Assembly: GCA_964429695.1 (NCBI GenBank)
Contig: CAYSCS010000001.1
Coordinates: 1 to 62,502 of the forward strand
Length of the DNA: 62,502 nucleotides
Direction: 5' to 3'
Source of the DNA: CAYSCS01 sp964429695
Lineage (GTDB): Bacteria > Acidobacteriota > Aminicenantia > Aminicenantales > Aminicenantaceae
Positions 24,401 to 39,400 of the stretch are shown here, piece after piece. A program made the translations under genes and the position numbers. Below the pieces are notes generated by a model. It saw only the letters and a list, made by a program, of their open reading frames with translations. It searched no databases and had not been told where the DNA came from. Position 1 is the stretch's first letter, and every line of letters begins with the position of its first letter.

Positions 24401-27400
24401 AAGAGTGCTGAAGCTCTCAGGAGAAAGGCTTGACTCTGAGGGGGAAGAAAAACTCGAAGCATACAGAGAAGGTTGCGGAATGCTTTACTGTCGTCACGCC
24501 TGCGGTGTGTGTGAACCTCACTGCCCCCGGGGAGTTCCTGTAAACACCATCATGCGCTACTTCCACTATTACCTGGCTCAAGGCCGGGTGAAAGAGGCAA
24601 TTCTAAAATACGCACGGATTGAAGGAAACAGAGCGGATTCATGCAGAGAATGTCAGGGGTTCTGTGAGCCAGCCTGCCCTTATAATGTCCCCATCCAGGG
24701 CTTACTCATCCTCGCCAACGAAGAACTTTCCCTTGCTTAGCATCGCCTCTTATTTTATTTCACTGTGCTTGAAGGCTCAAATAGAGCTGGTTGATAAGGA
24801 TGAATAAAGAAAAACAGGAAAATTGAGGTGTAACTCAATTTTGCTAGATTAAAAGCGAGTTAAACGATGGGTCCGCAAAAGAAAAAAAGAGTCATGGTTC
24901 CTTAGATTTGCTGAGTGAAATTACTTTACCCGCTTTCTTCCAGGTTAGTTCTCCATTTTCAACGACAAAAACCCCATTGACCATGACATAATCTATTCCT
25001 TCTGCATATTGATGGGGTTCGAAAAAAGTAGCCCTATCTCCTATTCTCTCAGGGTCAAAGACAACTACATCGGCATGATACCCTTCTTCAAGTTTCCCCC
25101 TCTTCTCAAGGCCTAGAATCTGTGCCGGTAGAGAAGTTGAAGCACGAACTGCATCCTCGACGGAGATTATTTTTTTCTCCAGTGCATAGTGCCTTATTTT
25201 TCGGGGAAACGTTCCATAAAAACGGGGATGGACAGAAGGACCATCTGCAGGAAGCGTAATCCCTGCATCAGAGCAGGTGGCAGTCCAGGGCATCGAAGTA
25301 AATGCTTCGATATCCATTTCACAAAGAGAAAATGACCTGAGCCTTGCTCCACCTGCTCTTTCAGGGTCTCCCTCAAGCTGTAATCTTATTGCCATCTCAA
25401 ACGAAGAAATTCCATTCTCTTGAGCAAGTTGAGCAAGGCTTTTCCCGAGATAAGATTTATGGGGAGAATCCATGACGATTATATTTTCTGCTCCTCCACG
25501 CCAGGTGATGGCATGTTTCACGTCTCTTTCGAGGTTCTTCAGCTTCTGCTCAATTTTCAGGACCTTTCTCAGATTTTCTGAAAACTCTTTTTTACCGATA
25601 GCCCATTCAGGAATGATAACCACTTCTCCGTCGCTACCCGAGGTATTGTAAGGGTAACAATCCGCCAAGATTTCAAGGCCGCGCTGCCTCGCTCTTTCAA
25701 TCATATTGATTATTACTCTACTCGCTCCCCAGAAGTTAGCTCCCCTTGCCTTGATATGAGTGATAACCACTCTGGCTCTCGTTTGTTCCGCAATCTCAAT
25801 CAACTCTTCCACATTTTCTAACATCGTGGGAGGTGCTCCCTGATGAAGGCTGGGCACATACCACATGGGTGTTAGACCTGATGCTCTCTCATGTGCCATG
25901 AAGACACCCGCATAAGGAACAATCTCCTCGACTAAAGCCACAAGCTCCTCTTTTGTGCTCCAGATGCATGGAGTATACTCTAATCCTGTGCTCAAACCTG
26001 CCGCACCATCCTCCATAGCCTGCTTTACAAGTTTCTTCATCTTTTCAATCTCCTCGGCTGTTGCAGGTCGGCGATAATCATTCTCCATTACTTCTTTTCT
26101 AATAGAGTTATGACCTATGAGGAGGAGGATATTCGGTCCCGTGCCCTTGCTGGCAAGAACTTGCATCTGCTTCTTGATAGAAAGGGGAGAAGACCCACAT
26201 TGATTGGAAACAAGAGTTGTCACTCCCTGGCTCACAAAATTCGGAGCAAAATAACGCTTTTCATCTTCACCTCTCCACACTGTTTCATCAGAAATTGAAT
26301 CATAGGCATGGGTATGGATATCAATGAAGCCTGGAGCAATAACCTTACCCTTGATATCGATGACCCGAGCCGAAGCATCTCTTGGAATATGGAGAGCAAT
26401 CTTTGCTATTTTCACATCCTTAATCCCAACATCGCCGTAAAACCAGGGGTTGCCTGTGCCATTCATCACCTTCCCATTGATAAAAAGAACATCATAAGAA
26501 TGGCTTTCCTCAGGAAGGAGGTCTTGGCTCATCAAAAGAAAGAAGAGGGAAAAAATGAAAGAGATAGGAATCAAAGTAATCATCAATTTTCTCACTTTAC
26601 CCTCCAGAATATTCTAAGTTTTTAATTTTATCATTTTGAGTCTGGAGATAAAACCCAGAACTGAGCTTTTCGAACCACAAATGATAGGATCAGGGTTAAG
26701 AAAGAAAATTCAGGGGGATGCAAACGGAAACACAATAAGTTTCTCTAGAGTTCGGAATTTTTGCCTCGATGAGAAAGCAGAACTGACTCTATCACTTCCT
26801 ACCCTGAGGAACGAAGGTCATAGGAATGCCATAAGAATAATGCCTCCTTGGTCAAACCTTACTTGTCCAGATACCTCTTTTTGACTCTTGAAAAATTTAG
26901 GGTAATTTCTTAGTAGAAATCAATCCCTTGACAAGTCTTTCAGTCCGATATATCTTTAGATTAAAAATAAAGAAAAAAAATTTTTTTTAAGAAAATTAAA
27001 AAATTTAATTTATTAACCCTCATATATCAAAAGATTTACAAGGCAGGAGGCTTAAATGAACAAACGCTTTCAACGAGTTTTTTCTCTTTTAATAAGCGTC
27101 GCTTTTCTCTCTGGATTTCTTTCCTCCCAGACACGAGAGACAGGCGTCATCCAAGGTCAAGTTTTTGACGAAGAGGGTTCCTTCTTACCTGGAGCAACAG
27201 TGACTGCTTCTTCGCCCCAATTGATGGGGACGCGAAGTGTAATTACAGATCAACAGGGGAAGTACCGAATCCCCGCTCTTCCTGGAGGTACCTACACTAT
27301 AGACGTTTCTCTGGAAGGCTTCGCTCCAGTAAAGAAAACAAACGTGGTGCTCCATGTGGGAACGACTGTCACAGTCGACATTGTTATGCCCTTAGCCAAG

Positions 27401-30400
27401 CTCGAGGCAGAAGTAACTGTCATCGGTGAGGCTCCTCTAATTGACGTCACAGACTCTTCCTTAGCCAAGACATATCTAACCAAAGACTTGCTTGAAAACA
27501 TTCCTACCGTGCAGAACACCTTTTACATCATCAACCTGGCTCCCGGTGTAGCAGACTGGAGCGCCTACGGCTCAGGTGACCACACTGGTAATTCTTACCA
27601 GATGGATGGAGTGGAACTCGTGGATGCTTGGTTTGGCGGAGGCATTTATACGGCCCCTATTGATTTCAATGTAATTGAAGAATCGCAGGTTATTGCGCTC
27701 GGAGCACCTGCAGAGTACGGCAACTTTACAGGAGCCATCGTCAATGTTGTCACCAAATCAGGTGGAAATACTTTAAGCGGTGATGCCCAATTCCTCACGA
27801 GAGGGAAGAAATGGCAGAGCGACAACATCGACAAGAATGACCCAAAATGGTCATTAATCCCTGAGTCACCGATAACTAACCTCTACAATGCAAACTTCCA
27901 TCTTGGAGGTCCAATAATCAAGGATAGTTTATGGTTTTTCAGCGGCTATGAATACTATAAATCGACCACAGAAATGAAATCAGCCAACAAAACCTCTCCA
28001 CTTACCTATCCCAAGTATTTCTTTAAACTAACTTTTCAACCAAGCGAAAATAACAGGCTTCAGGCATTCTTTGAGTACCACAACCGAAGAGCCTTACACG
28101 CCTCACTTAGCCCGCTTGTCAGTGATGAAGCTAATATTGACCTTCTCTATCCCGTGTATGTGGGAAATCTGAGCTTCCTCCATACATTTTCACCTAAAAC
28201 CCTTTTTGAATTCAAAGTAGCTGGATACACGATGACATGGGACTCCATTCCTAGCTCCCGCGACCGGAATACACCCGGGCATTATGATTTGGCTACAGGA
28301 GAAATGTATACAAACTGCTACTGGTGGTCCCACTGGACATCCAAACGCTTAAATTTAACGACCTCTTTCTCCCACAGTGTTGATAGCTTCATTAAAGGGT
28401 CACATGATTTTAAATTAGGCTTTGAAGTCGAAAGGGCAGCAGGGGGAGGAAGTTATGACTTTAATGGCGGGTTTGTCTATTATGACTTTTACCACCAGCC
28501 TTACATGGCCATGTCAATGCTTTATCGGGAATGGGCCATCAACTGGAGATCCACATTCTATGCCCAGGACGATTGGAAGGTCTCTAATTCCCTAGTGCTC
28601 AACCCGGGATTGAGATATACGGTCATTAGAGGAAGCATTCCGGACCTTAAGCAAACAGTATATAAGCCTGAATTCTTTGACCCCAGGTTCGGCTTTACCT
28701 GGGATATCTTCAAAGACCACAAAACCGTTCTCAAAGCCCATTACGGAATGTACCACGAGGGAACAAAGACTTACTACTTCTCCATGCTCACACCGATGTC
28801 AGATATAAAATATTACCTGGTGCCAGAATGGGGGACGCTGATTGATTGGTTTACTATTCCTGGAGAAAACCTCTACAGCATCGATCCTAATATTAAACAT
28901 CCTTCCATGCACATGGTCGTTGTGGGATTAGAGAAGGTCATCGGAAAAGACCTTTCCGCGACTGTTTCCTTTATCTACAAGAACTGGAATGATTTCATCG
29001 AATCCGTGAATGTCACCGCCCTTTTTGAAAAAGTTCCATTCATTGATCCTGAGACAGGTCAGGTGTGGGAGGTCTACAACCAGATAAACCCCGGCGAGGA
29101 CCATTATTACTTCACCAACCCCAAAGTGGGAAAGGACATCGGAGCCGCTTATCCAGATATTGTCATGGTCGATCCAGACCGCAAATATAGAGGCATCGAA
29201 TTTTCAGTAAACAAAAGATTCTCCAACAACTGGCAATTATATGCTTCTTATGTCTATAGCAAAGAGGAAGGGAGCTATTCTAATTCTCATACTTATACCC
29301 AATCGTTCAACATGGGTTTTGCGACGATCTACCATGACCCAACCAATCAGATCAATCTCAAAGGTCGATCAGTCATCAGCCCACCTCATGTGCTGAAGAT
29401 TCAGGGAACTTATGTATTCCCGCTTGATTTCAGCTTGAGTGCGTATTTTTCTTACATCAGCGGACAGACCTGGACAAGAGCCGTGTATGTCAATACTGTT
29501 GATCAGCCTTCCAAGCCTTATCTCTTGACAGAACCTATGGGCTCAAGGAGGTTTCCAGCAACTAAAAACCTAGACCTGCGGGTTGAAAAATCACTTCGAT
29601 ACAGAAACTTCAGGCTCTCTTTAATGCTAGATATATTCAACGTCTTTAACCAAGGTAGAGAAACAGGCGTTGTGGAGCTCGTGGGTGAGAACTTCGGAAA
29701 ACCGACATCCGTTAATGACCCTAGGACCTTTAGAGCAAGCGTGAGGCTTTGGTTTTAGCCAGAGATTTTTTTAGAGAGGAACGAGGTTCTTCTTAAGAGG
29801 AAAAAGGAAAAGAAAGAGCTAACTTCCTTTTGCTTTTAGGCTAAAAATAATAAAAGTAAACAAAAGGAACATTTTCCCTCCTTTTGCCCTTATCTTAGCT
29901 CCTTTCTCCTGTTTTCATCAATGATAATCTCTCAGTCACCCTCTTGAGGATTAACATCTTTATCGTCTAACAAGGAGATTAACCAAAATTTTTAACTCGT
30001 TCATCCATAAAAGTCTGGGGTTTGAAGCATATACTTCTTGGGATTGAGGAATGTATCCTAAATTTTCTCCTCTTCAAGTTTAAAGTATCCACTTTTCCAC
30101 TTTAAGTAACATAAATCAAAAAAGTCTCTTAAAAGTTCTCTTTATTTTATTCATGATAAAATTTTTTCTTGAATTAATGTAATAATACATTATTATATAT
30201 ATGATGCATAGTATTAAATTAAAAAAATCATTGATATTCTAAAGGAAAATAATCTTTTCCTCGGTTCATTGAGTGAACTCAAACAGAAAAGGTACCTAAA
30301 AGGCTCAGCGAAGGAAGAAATACGTCAATATTGGTATTTGACTTGGAAAGAAGGAGGGAAGAGTAGAGCAATCTACATTCCTTCTAAAGATGTTCCTAAA

Positions 30401-33400
30401 GTTGCAAGAGGCATCGAGAACATGAAGAGGGTGAAGAATTATCTTTTTCTTGTGGCCATGGAGAACCTGAAGCGCATGAAAGAGGAACGAGATGTTAAGA
30501 AAAGCCGAAAAGCAGGAATAATTCTTTGATGGCTGCCCATCTCTTCGAGCCCGATCCCTCCTTTTCACATCTTTGCAAAGATAAAAGAGAAACAAGGTTT
30601 TTTGAAGAAGAGAAGAAAAAGCTTCATTTTCTGGATATTGGCTCTCCAGAATATCGAGAAGAAATATTATTTTGGACGCTTTTTTAGAGATATGAATAAA
30701 ACCTTAACACTTGAAATAGAGAGCCATATTCTTATAAAAATTTTTAAGGAAGAAAATAATCGTTTAATCAATAAATTTACTCCTAATTTTTAGCGCATTA
30801 GATTCAGAAGATGAATTCGAGGCCAGAAAAGATAAAAAGGCTCGAAACAATAAATTATTCAATTTTAAATTACACAATTAAAGAATTAACCTTGAAGAGC
30901 AGGAATTAATTATCATTCAAAATGAACATTGCAATTTGGAGCTGATTTAAATCTCAGGAAGAAAGAGGATAAAAAAAGATGGATATCAAGTAATTGTTAA
31001 AACAAGAAAAGAGAAGATTAGTTATAAGAATATGAATTCTATATTATCTTATAATTCTATTTTTACCAATTCATAAGGGAGGCAAAATGAAAAAAAAGAT
31101 TATTTTTTATTCGATTTTTTCCTTATTCTTCCTCGTTGCCCCCCTCTCCCCCTGCACCATCTTCAACGCCTCAAGGAATGGCCTCGTCCTCGTGGGTAAC
31201 AATGAAGACATGTTCTCTACAGAAACGAGAATCTGGTTTACCCCTCCTTCAGAGGAAAAGTATGGCGTTTTCTATATCGGGTTCACAAAATATGGTAAGC
31301 AAGGGGCAATGAACGACCGCGGCCTTTTTTTTGATGCAAACGCTTTAAAATATTCAAGGATGAACCCTCACCCTGAAAAACCCAAATTTCCCAAGGACAA
31401 AGATCCACTCGAGCAAATCATGGAGACATGCGCCACAGTAGAAGAAGTCATTGAGCTTTTCTCCCAATACAATTTAGAGGGATTTGACAATTTTCAGGCA
31501 ATGTTTGTAGATAAAAGCGGTGATTCCGCAGTCATCGGTGCCGACAAAAACGGAGAGTTAGCAATCACGAGGAAGAAAACTCATTTTCAGGTTTCGACAA
31601 ATTTCAACCTCGCTTGCCCCGAATTTGGCGCCTTCAGCTATCCCTGCCCTCGGTATGAAATAGCCACCCGAATGCTTGAGAACATGAAAGAATTAAGCGT
31701 GGACTTTTTTCGCTCAATTCTCTCTGCAGTCCATGCAGAAGGACAGTCCCCCACTGTTTACTCCAATATATGCGACTTAACCAACGGAGAAATCTATGTC
31801 TATAATTTTCATAATTTTGAAGAAGTAATGAAATTCAACCTGGAAGAAGAATTGAAAAAAGGAGCGCACTCAATAGAACTCGCATCCCTCTTTAGGCAAA
31901 AAACAAATGCTCAGCTCAGATTTGAAGAATCTCAGGAAAAATCACTCTCTTCCCTCCTGGAAAAGACAATAAAAAAAGAGGGGTTAAAATCAGCGGTAAA
32001 GAAATTCAAAAAAATAAGGGAAGACTTTTCCCTCGTTCCTGCGCAGCTTGCGCAACTTGTTTTCTTACTCTCCATAGAAGGAAAAATTGAAGATGCAATT
32101 GAAATTTCAAGACTCTTCTGTAAAGAATACCCGAAAAAAGCCGAAGCCCACAGGACATTGGGCGACCTCTACGCAAGAATAGGAGAGAGAAAAAAAGCCA
32201 TAGATTGCTATCGAAAGTCTCTTAAAATAGATAAAGAAAATAAGGAATTAAAAGAGCTTCTTGAGAAACTTGAGGCTAAGTAAGAGAATGGATTTAAGAA
32301 TCAATTCTTAAAATTTGCACTGTCTTTGATGAATAACTCCGAACTTTTCTTCCATATCTTTCTTACTGTTCTTCTGGCTTTTTAGAGAGAGAAGAGGCGA
32401 AATAGAGTTTTCGGAGGAAAGAAAGAGTACCCTTTGTTGACTTTAATAAAGGAAAATAAAATGCGAGTGGATTTTTCACTTATTTATCTCATATATCTAT
32501 TTAAAAACCTAGAGTTAGACAAAGAGGGACTTTAAAGAAGAGGGTTAGATATCCTCCGGCACTTCAACCCTTTTTATTTTTAAGCCCAATAATTTTGATT
32601 AAGGTAATTATAAAGAACGATAATAATCTTATTCGCCCTCATTTGCCGTTATTCTTTCTTTTCCGTCGGATTTATAAACGACCCCACCCTTCATTACAAA
32701 AAGAATACGCTCAAGCTCTGTTATATCTTTCAGTGGATCCCCTGAGACCGCAATTATGTCAGCGAATCGACCTGCACTAATCGCTCCCAATTCTTCTGGG
32801 ACGCCTAAAAGGTCGGCTGCCGAAACCGTGGCTGAAACGATTGCCTCCATAGGAGTCATACCCAGACGAACCATTTCGCTTAATTCCTTGGCAGGGGTAC
32901 CGCTCCGGAAATTCCCGAAGGAATCAGTTCCGAAAGCAATCTTCACACCTGAGCGATATGCTCCTTGAAACATAGATTGGATAGTAGGCGCAATCAATTG
33001 AATCTTATCAATGATGTGCTGGGGAAGTTGTGGTGGATGGGATGAAGCAAGTTCAGTCAACAATCTGGCCACATACACTGTGGGCACAAGATAAGTTCCA
33101 TGCTCCTTCATCAAACGAAAAGATTCTTCATCGGCATATGTTCCATGTTCGATTGAATCCACTCCAAGGCGAATTGAGTTATCTATGGCTGATTTTCCAT
33201 GGGCATGAGCAGCAACCTTAAAGCCCAGAGAATGAGCAGCATCGACCGCAGCTTTAATTTCTTCATTCGTCATCAACTGCCATTTAGGGTCAGTCCCCAG
33301 GGAACCTACTCCTCCGCTGGGCATTATCTTTATCAAGTCCACTCCATAGCGATGGCGTTCCCTCACTGCCTTCCACATCTCGGCAGGGTTATCGACAAGG

Positions 33401-36400
33401 GTCATACCCCACTGCTTGACCCAGATTCCAGGTGCAAACCCGTTCGCCGTGTCCGAATGACCACCCGTTGGACCGATTGGAGGACCCGCAGCCCAAACCC
33501 TCGGTCCGGAAACTATCCCCCTCTCAATAGCACGCTTGAGTGAGAGGTCTACATAAGCGCGCCCTCCCACGTCACGCACACTGGTGAAGCCGTTAAGCAG
33601 GGTTACCCTTGAATTTAGTACGGCATGAAAGGCAACATCAGCCGGAGTTTCTGTGACTATGTCTTGAAAACGATTCTGGCTCATCTGGTGCATGGTGAGA
33701 TGTTTATGGCAATCAATCAGGCCAGGTAAAACAGTCGCTCTAGAAAGGTCTAAAATTTCCGCATTATGAGGAAAGATAAATCCTTCTCTGACTTCACTTA
33801 TTCTCTCTCCCTGGATGAGGATAGAAACTTTAAGCCGAACCTGCCTCTCAAGTGTGTCTATCATCCGTCCGGCATGGATGACGGTAATTTTTTCTGCCCC
33901 AAACCCAGGAAGATGAAGAGCAAATGTCATCCAGATTAGAGAAAAGAGGAAAAGGATTCCGGCTCGTAGGAGTCGAAAAGAGTTAATCCTCAAAAAGACG
34001 ACCCTTATCCCTATCTTTTCTTTCATTTTCTAATCTCCTTTCTTAAAATAAATTTAATCTTCATCTCACCCTTAAAATATCATTTTAAAAAATAATTTAA
34101 GGCTCCTCTCCAGATTAGTTGATAAAATTTTAGTCTTCACCCGAGTAATTGAAAGATATCTTTAAGGAAAGTAGAGGAATAAGAGCGTCGATAGCTTTTG
34201 TGCTCCTTTTAATCTAGACCTCAAAATTAAAAGAAGATATGTATTTCTTTTCCTTTTTCCCATAAGAATTTTTGCCAACTAATTTGGAAAAGAGCTTACT
34301 GTATCATTGGTTCATCTTGAGAGAAACTTTAATTTTGTAATCTAATAATTCTCCTTTGTGTTTATTTATTCCTTTATCATCAATCAAAATTTTGCCCTAC
34401 TTCTCAACTCTTTGCTTTCTTAATATCCCCTGATATTCGTAATTTCGCTTAGGCTCAACCTAAAATCTATCCCCTCCCTTGAAAACTCCTTTAGAGTTTG
34501 ACTATTTTCTTTCTTCTTTCTCAAGCGCAGCCTTAAAGAAAGAAGCAGCATCTCGAGTGAGCTCGATTCGTACATCATTGTCAAAATACATCATGTGCCC
34601 TCCATGATAAACCTTATGGATGACATTAGCCCGAAGTTCAGGGCTGAGTCCCATCCGGCTCAGTGTGCTCTCTGTGGCAAAATATGGAGTTGCAAGGTCA
34701 TAGTAACCTGAAGCAACAAAAACTCGAAGGTCTGGTTTCTTGCGCATCGCACTCGCTAGCTCAGGGCTCATGTCGAGTTTCGGGTCGAGAATCGACCCCC
34801 ACTCCCAGCGATAAGCCATCCAATCCCCCCTCGGAGCACTTGAGGGTGGCCAGAACCCTCCAAAAGGCCCCTTGTAGAAGCTATCTATCTTAAATCCGAG
34901 TTCAGACCTCAAATAAGGGACTATTAACTCAGAGATTCCATTCGATTTGAGGCTGGGGTCTTTGGTTGGATCATAAGCTCCGCCTTCACTCTCTCCTGTG
35001 ACACGAGCATCATAATGTCCCAGGAACTTCTTCTCCGCCTCAAGAAGCTTTTGAGAGAACTGCTCCTTCCCTATACGCAGATTATTCTTTTCTATGAATT
35101 CGAGGCTGAGTCCGGTGAAGCGAGCCATTTTCTTTATTGCCGCCTCTCTCTCCTCTCTTCTCAACCGATCTCCCTTTATAAGAGCCACAATAAATTCATT
35201 TTCTGCCCATTCTTCTGCTTGCTGAACAGCCTTCAGGAAATCTTTCTGTAATTCAGGCTCAAGCTTTTTATGAAAAAAGGCAGAAGCCGTTAAACTGGGA
35301 AGGGTAAAAACAAATGATAGGTCACCCTTCTCTCGCATGTCCAGTACACAAGAAATCAAAATTACTCCCTCCACACAAAATCCCTTCTGGAGAAGCTTTT
35401 CTGCCACACCCGCCGCACGAAAAGTCCCATAGCTTTCTCCTACAAGGAAAATAGGGACATTCAACGCATCATAATGAGTGAGATATATACGGATGAACTC
35501 GGTGATTGAGTCTATGTCCTGTTTAACTCCCCAGAAAAGGTTCCCATATTCAGGCTTCAAGGGATAACTATAGCCTGTTCCCACAGGATCAACCAGCACT
35601 AAATCAGTGAAATTCAGCCAGGTTTGCTCATTGTCCACAATCTCAAAGGGAGGGGGTGGGGAGGAATACTCGCTCAGTGTCTTTGCCCGGCGCGGGCCCA
35701 GAAGGCCAAGATGAAGGAGTGAGGAGGAAGCTCCAGGCCCTCCCTGCCAGGCAAAAGTCAGCGGTCTCCTTGTTGAGCTTTTGGTTTCCTCCAGAGTGTA
35801 TGCCATGTAGAAGAATCTTGCCTTTATTTCGCCAAACTGGTCACAGATGGGAAGAAAGCCGGTACGTGCCTTATATTTCAGAGGCTTGCCATTTACGAGA
35901 ATCTGGTGAGAGCTCACCACTGTCATCTCTTCTGAAGATAAACAATCAGAAAAAGATTTTTCAGCCCCTGAAAGAATTGAGACACTTTGGGGACAAAAAA
36001 TAAAAATCAATCTAAAAAAAAGGAAGATTGATATTTCCTTCTTCTCTTTTGAGGATAACTTTGAGAAAATCTTCATCTAATTTTCCTCCCATAATTATTC
36101 ATGTTTAAAAAATGAATCTTGAGGATACATAAAATATTTATTAAAAAAATCTTCCGTCTCCAGCTAATCTTTTTCAAGTACTCATCATTCCCTAAGCTCC
36201 TAAATTATCCTACCTCTCTTAAGCTTAAATTTCATCCCAAGATAATCATACGGGAAAGCTTCTTAGATGTTCCCTTTTATATTAGTTCCGCGGCGAACCC
36301 ATCTGTATCCATCTATCTCTTTTCCCCTCGGCAAATATTCAACTTCGAAGACTTTATCTCCACGTCTTATCCTCAGTCTCAAGGGAAGGCTATCATCTTT

Positions 36401-39400
36401 CTTAATTTCGTTAAGGTTTACTTTATTGAGGATGAGGTCACCGTTCTGCAGCCCAGCCCTCTCAGCTGCAGTGCCTTTCACCAAACCCGTAATTCTCCTC
36501 TCTTTTCCCCTGAGGCTCCTCTCATCAAAGCCCAACTCAAATTGACGAAGCTTTGCAGGAACACGCTCGAATTCTTTTCCAAAAGCATCAGGATGAGGAA
36601 CAAATTCTTTCCCCTCAATGATTATCGAGTTAAACTCTTTGACACCAGAAGGTCCAAGCTCTTTTTCTAACTCCTCGAGCCACAATTTGAGGGTTAGCTT
36701 TTCGCCTTTTCTCCTCCTCTCAAACAAGGATAATATCAAATCGTCCAGCGAGCGCTCTCCCTTTGTCAACTCCCTCATTTCTGCATCCAGATGAGCAAAA
36801 TAGAGGCTTCCACGGTCATAGGGAATTCTCTGGGCATCCTGATCTTCCCAGAATAGTTCTCCAATTCGGGCGTTAGGAAGATTCCGTCTAGGACTGGTGA
36901 AGTAACGGATAACGCTCCCATTGGCATCTTCGAGATATTCTTCGGCGCTACAAAGACCGGCTCTATACATCACCACTCTTGTGTAATGCACCGTAAGCCC
37001 CTCGGTAAACCAGAAGGCTTCACCTCCCTGACCCTCCATCTCCCCCACCCATTTATGAGTCATCTCATGGAAAATTGTTCCTCTTGGGTCTCTTACGAGT
37101 TCTGGTTCAGTAGCCACATAAAGCATGAAAGAATTATACAGGGCTGTTCCTCCCACTCCTGGATAATCAGGCCCGATGCGCATAAAAAAGCGATAGGCAT
37201 CCTCACTTTCATCGCGGAAAAATGCTTTAAGAGCCGTGAAAGCTTGGGATGACCATGACATCAACTCTCTGGCATCAAAAGGAGCCTCTCCCAACCATGC
37301 TGAGCTGAATCCATTGATGTTTCCTTGCTCAGGGAATCTTTCCAAGGGACCGGCAATAAACCAGCTCTGAAAGATTCTTTCAATGGGGCAGATACTCTCG
37401 AAATTCCCATCCCCAAGACTGCAGGAGGCAGAAGAGCCTGGTCCTAAGCCTTCAAGGTCCCAGCTCAAGCTTAACTTGAAATCTCCGGACTCCTCAGGAA
37501 GTGCCATGAACCCGCAACCTGCCCCGCTTACTCCACCGCCTTCTGAGCTTAGATAATAAGGGGGCCCTGGCTGACGTAACTCTCGCTCTGGTAGGCGGCT
37601 CAGGTAGGAGACTCTCACCTTTCCCCTTGTTTTTCTTGAAACCTCCCATTTTCTCCAGATAATCATCCCGCCTTCCTCTGAGACATCCTCAAGTTGCTTG
37701 AGTTCGAGTGCTCCTTCTTCGTCCCAAGCTCGAAGATTCTCAATCCTCTCCGCAATTCCTGTGACGTTGGCGTACTTTAGAGGAGCTTTAAGTCTTAAGG
37801 GTTTATCGTCTTCATTACTTGCTTCAAAGATTTCAAGAGTAACTCCTACATGAGAAACTTTCCCCTCTCCATCTTTAATCACGCTTAATAAAATCTTCAA
37901 TTCAGGGAGACTGGCTGAAACTTTATCTTCCCCTATTTTCTTAGAAAAAGCTTCGCCCCGGGCAAAAATCAGAATAAAGCAAAATAAAATGATTAAAGCT
38001 TGAGCAAAAACCGACGAAAATGAAAATTTTTCTTTCATCTTCTAACTCCTCATGAATCAATTTCTAAGTAAATCGATTTCTTATCATGATTCCTTTGAAA
38101 TCATTCAAGGAGATGAAATTATCATCATGAAAACTAGCCTGATGCTTTTTCAATTAGCCTGATAATTATTCTATTTTTGGTCATGAAATTAACCAAACCC
38201 CAAGCAAGAGTCAGGCAAGAATTCCTCTCAAAGCGCATCTTTGTCTTTATTGATTCTAGCCTCATTTCCCGAGAGTTGAGGAGAAAAACCTTTAATCTCT
38301 CTGGAAGAGAAAGGAGATGAGAGAGAGTCACCGGCGTTGAAACTAAGAAGAGCTTCAGGCTATAAGGTTCAACTTTCTTCCTTTGAGTCTTTCTTCTTCC
38401 TCTCATCCTCGAATCCTTACTCTTCACCAGAAGTATTCAAGTCATAAACCTCAGTGGTCCTATTCTTTGCTTAAATTTCCAGAGAAACCTCTTTCTCTTT
38501 TTATTTGGCTTTTTTCTTTCTGACTAAGGCTCAAAGAAGTTATAAATTCACGCAGGTCCTCTGCCAGAAGCCTCCAACTTGAAGCCCCGATATAAGGCAT
38601 GTGTCCGGATCTATAACACTTAAAATATACGCGGTCCAAGTCAATCTCGATGTGTTTAAGCGTGTATTCTGCCGAACCAATCGTGGTCAAAAGGTCAAAG
38701 TAACCTGTACCGATAAAAAGCCGCAAACTCGAATTTCTGCGCAAGGCGATAGAAATGTCTTCAGCATAATTTTTTGAGGGAACATGAACTCCAGGCACAA
38801 ATCTATTGCCCCAGCGCGCATTCACCTCTTTAAAATTGAGGGCGTTATAGGTAAGATTTATCGCCACCTTGATTTTTTTCTTCAGATACTCATTCAAAGC
38901 AGCTCCGAAAGCTGGAGCATATTGCCCCATCGCTGGGACATCTGAAACATGGTCCTGATCGCTTGGACTGAAAGGGAGGGTGAAACGACCATCATAAAGC
39001 CCAAGTTGCTTTCCCTCTTCCCTGATGAGCTCTTTAGAAAAGGAATGTGCATCGAGGCGCAGGTTTTTCTCAAGGATAAACTCAGGCGAAAGGCCAGTTA
39101 GCTCGGAAAGGCGACGAACTATATTATTTTTTCCCTCAGGGGTTAGGGCTGAGCCTTTATAAAGGGCCCTCAAATATTCATCAGCGGCAAAATAGCACCC
39201 CTTCTCGACGTGCTCTTCCAAGGAGCTGGTTTTTGCCTCTAATTTTCCGTGATACCAAGCTGAGTCTACTATCTTTGGTAACACATTTATAAAATTTGTG
39301 TCACCGAATCGAGCTCCCGATAGATTCATTGCCTTACCGAGCAATATTACCCCATTTATAGTCAGGGCATCCATTCTCCCTGTCTCAAAAGTTCCTCCGG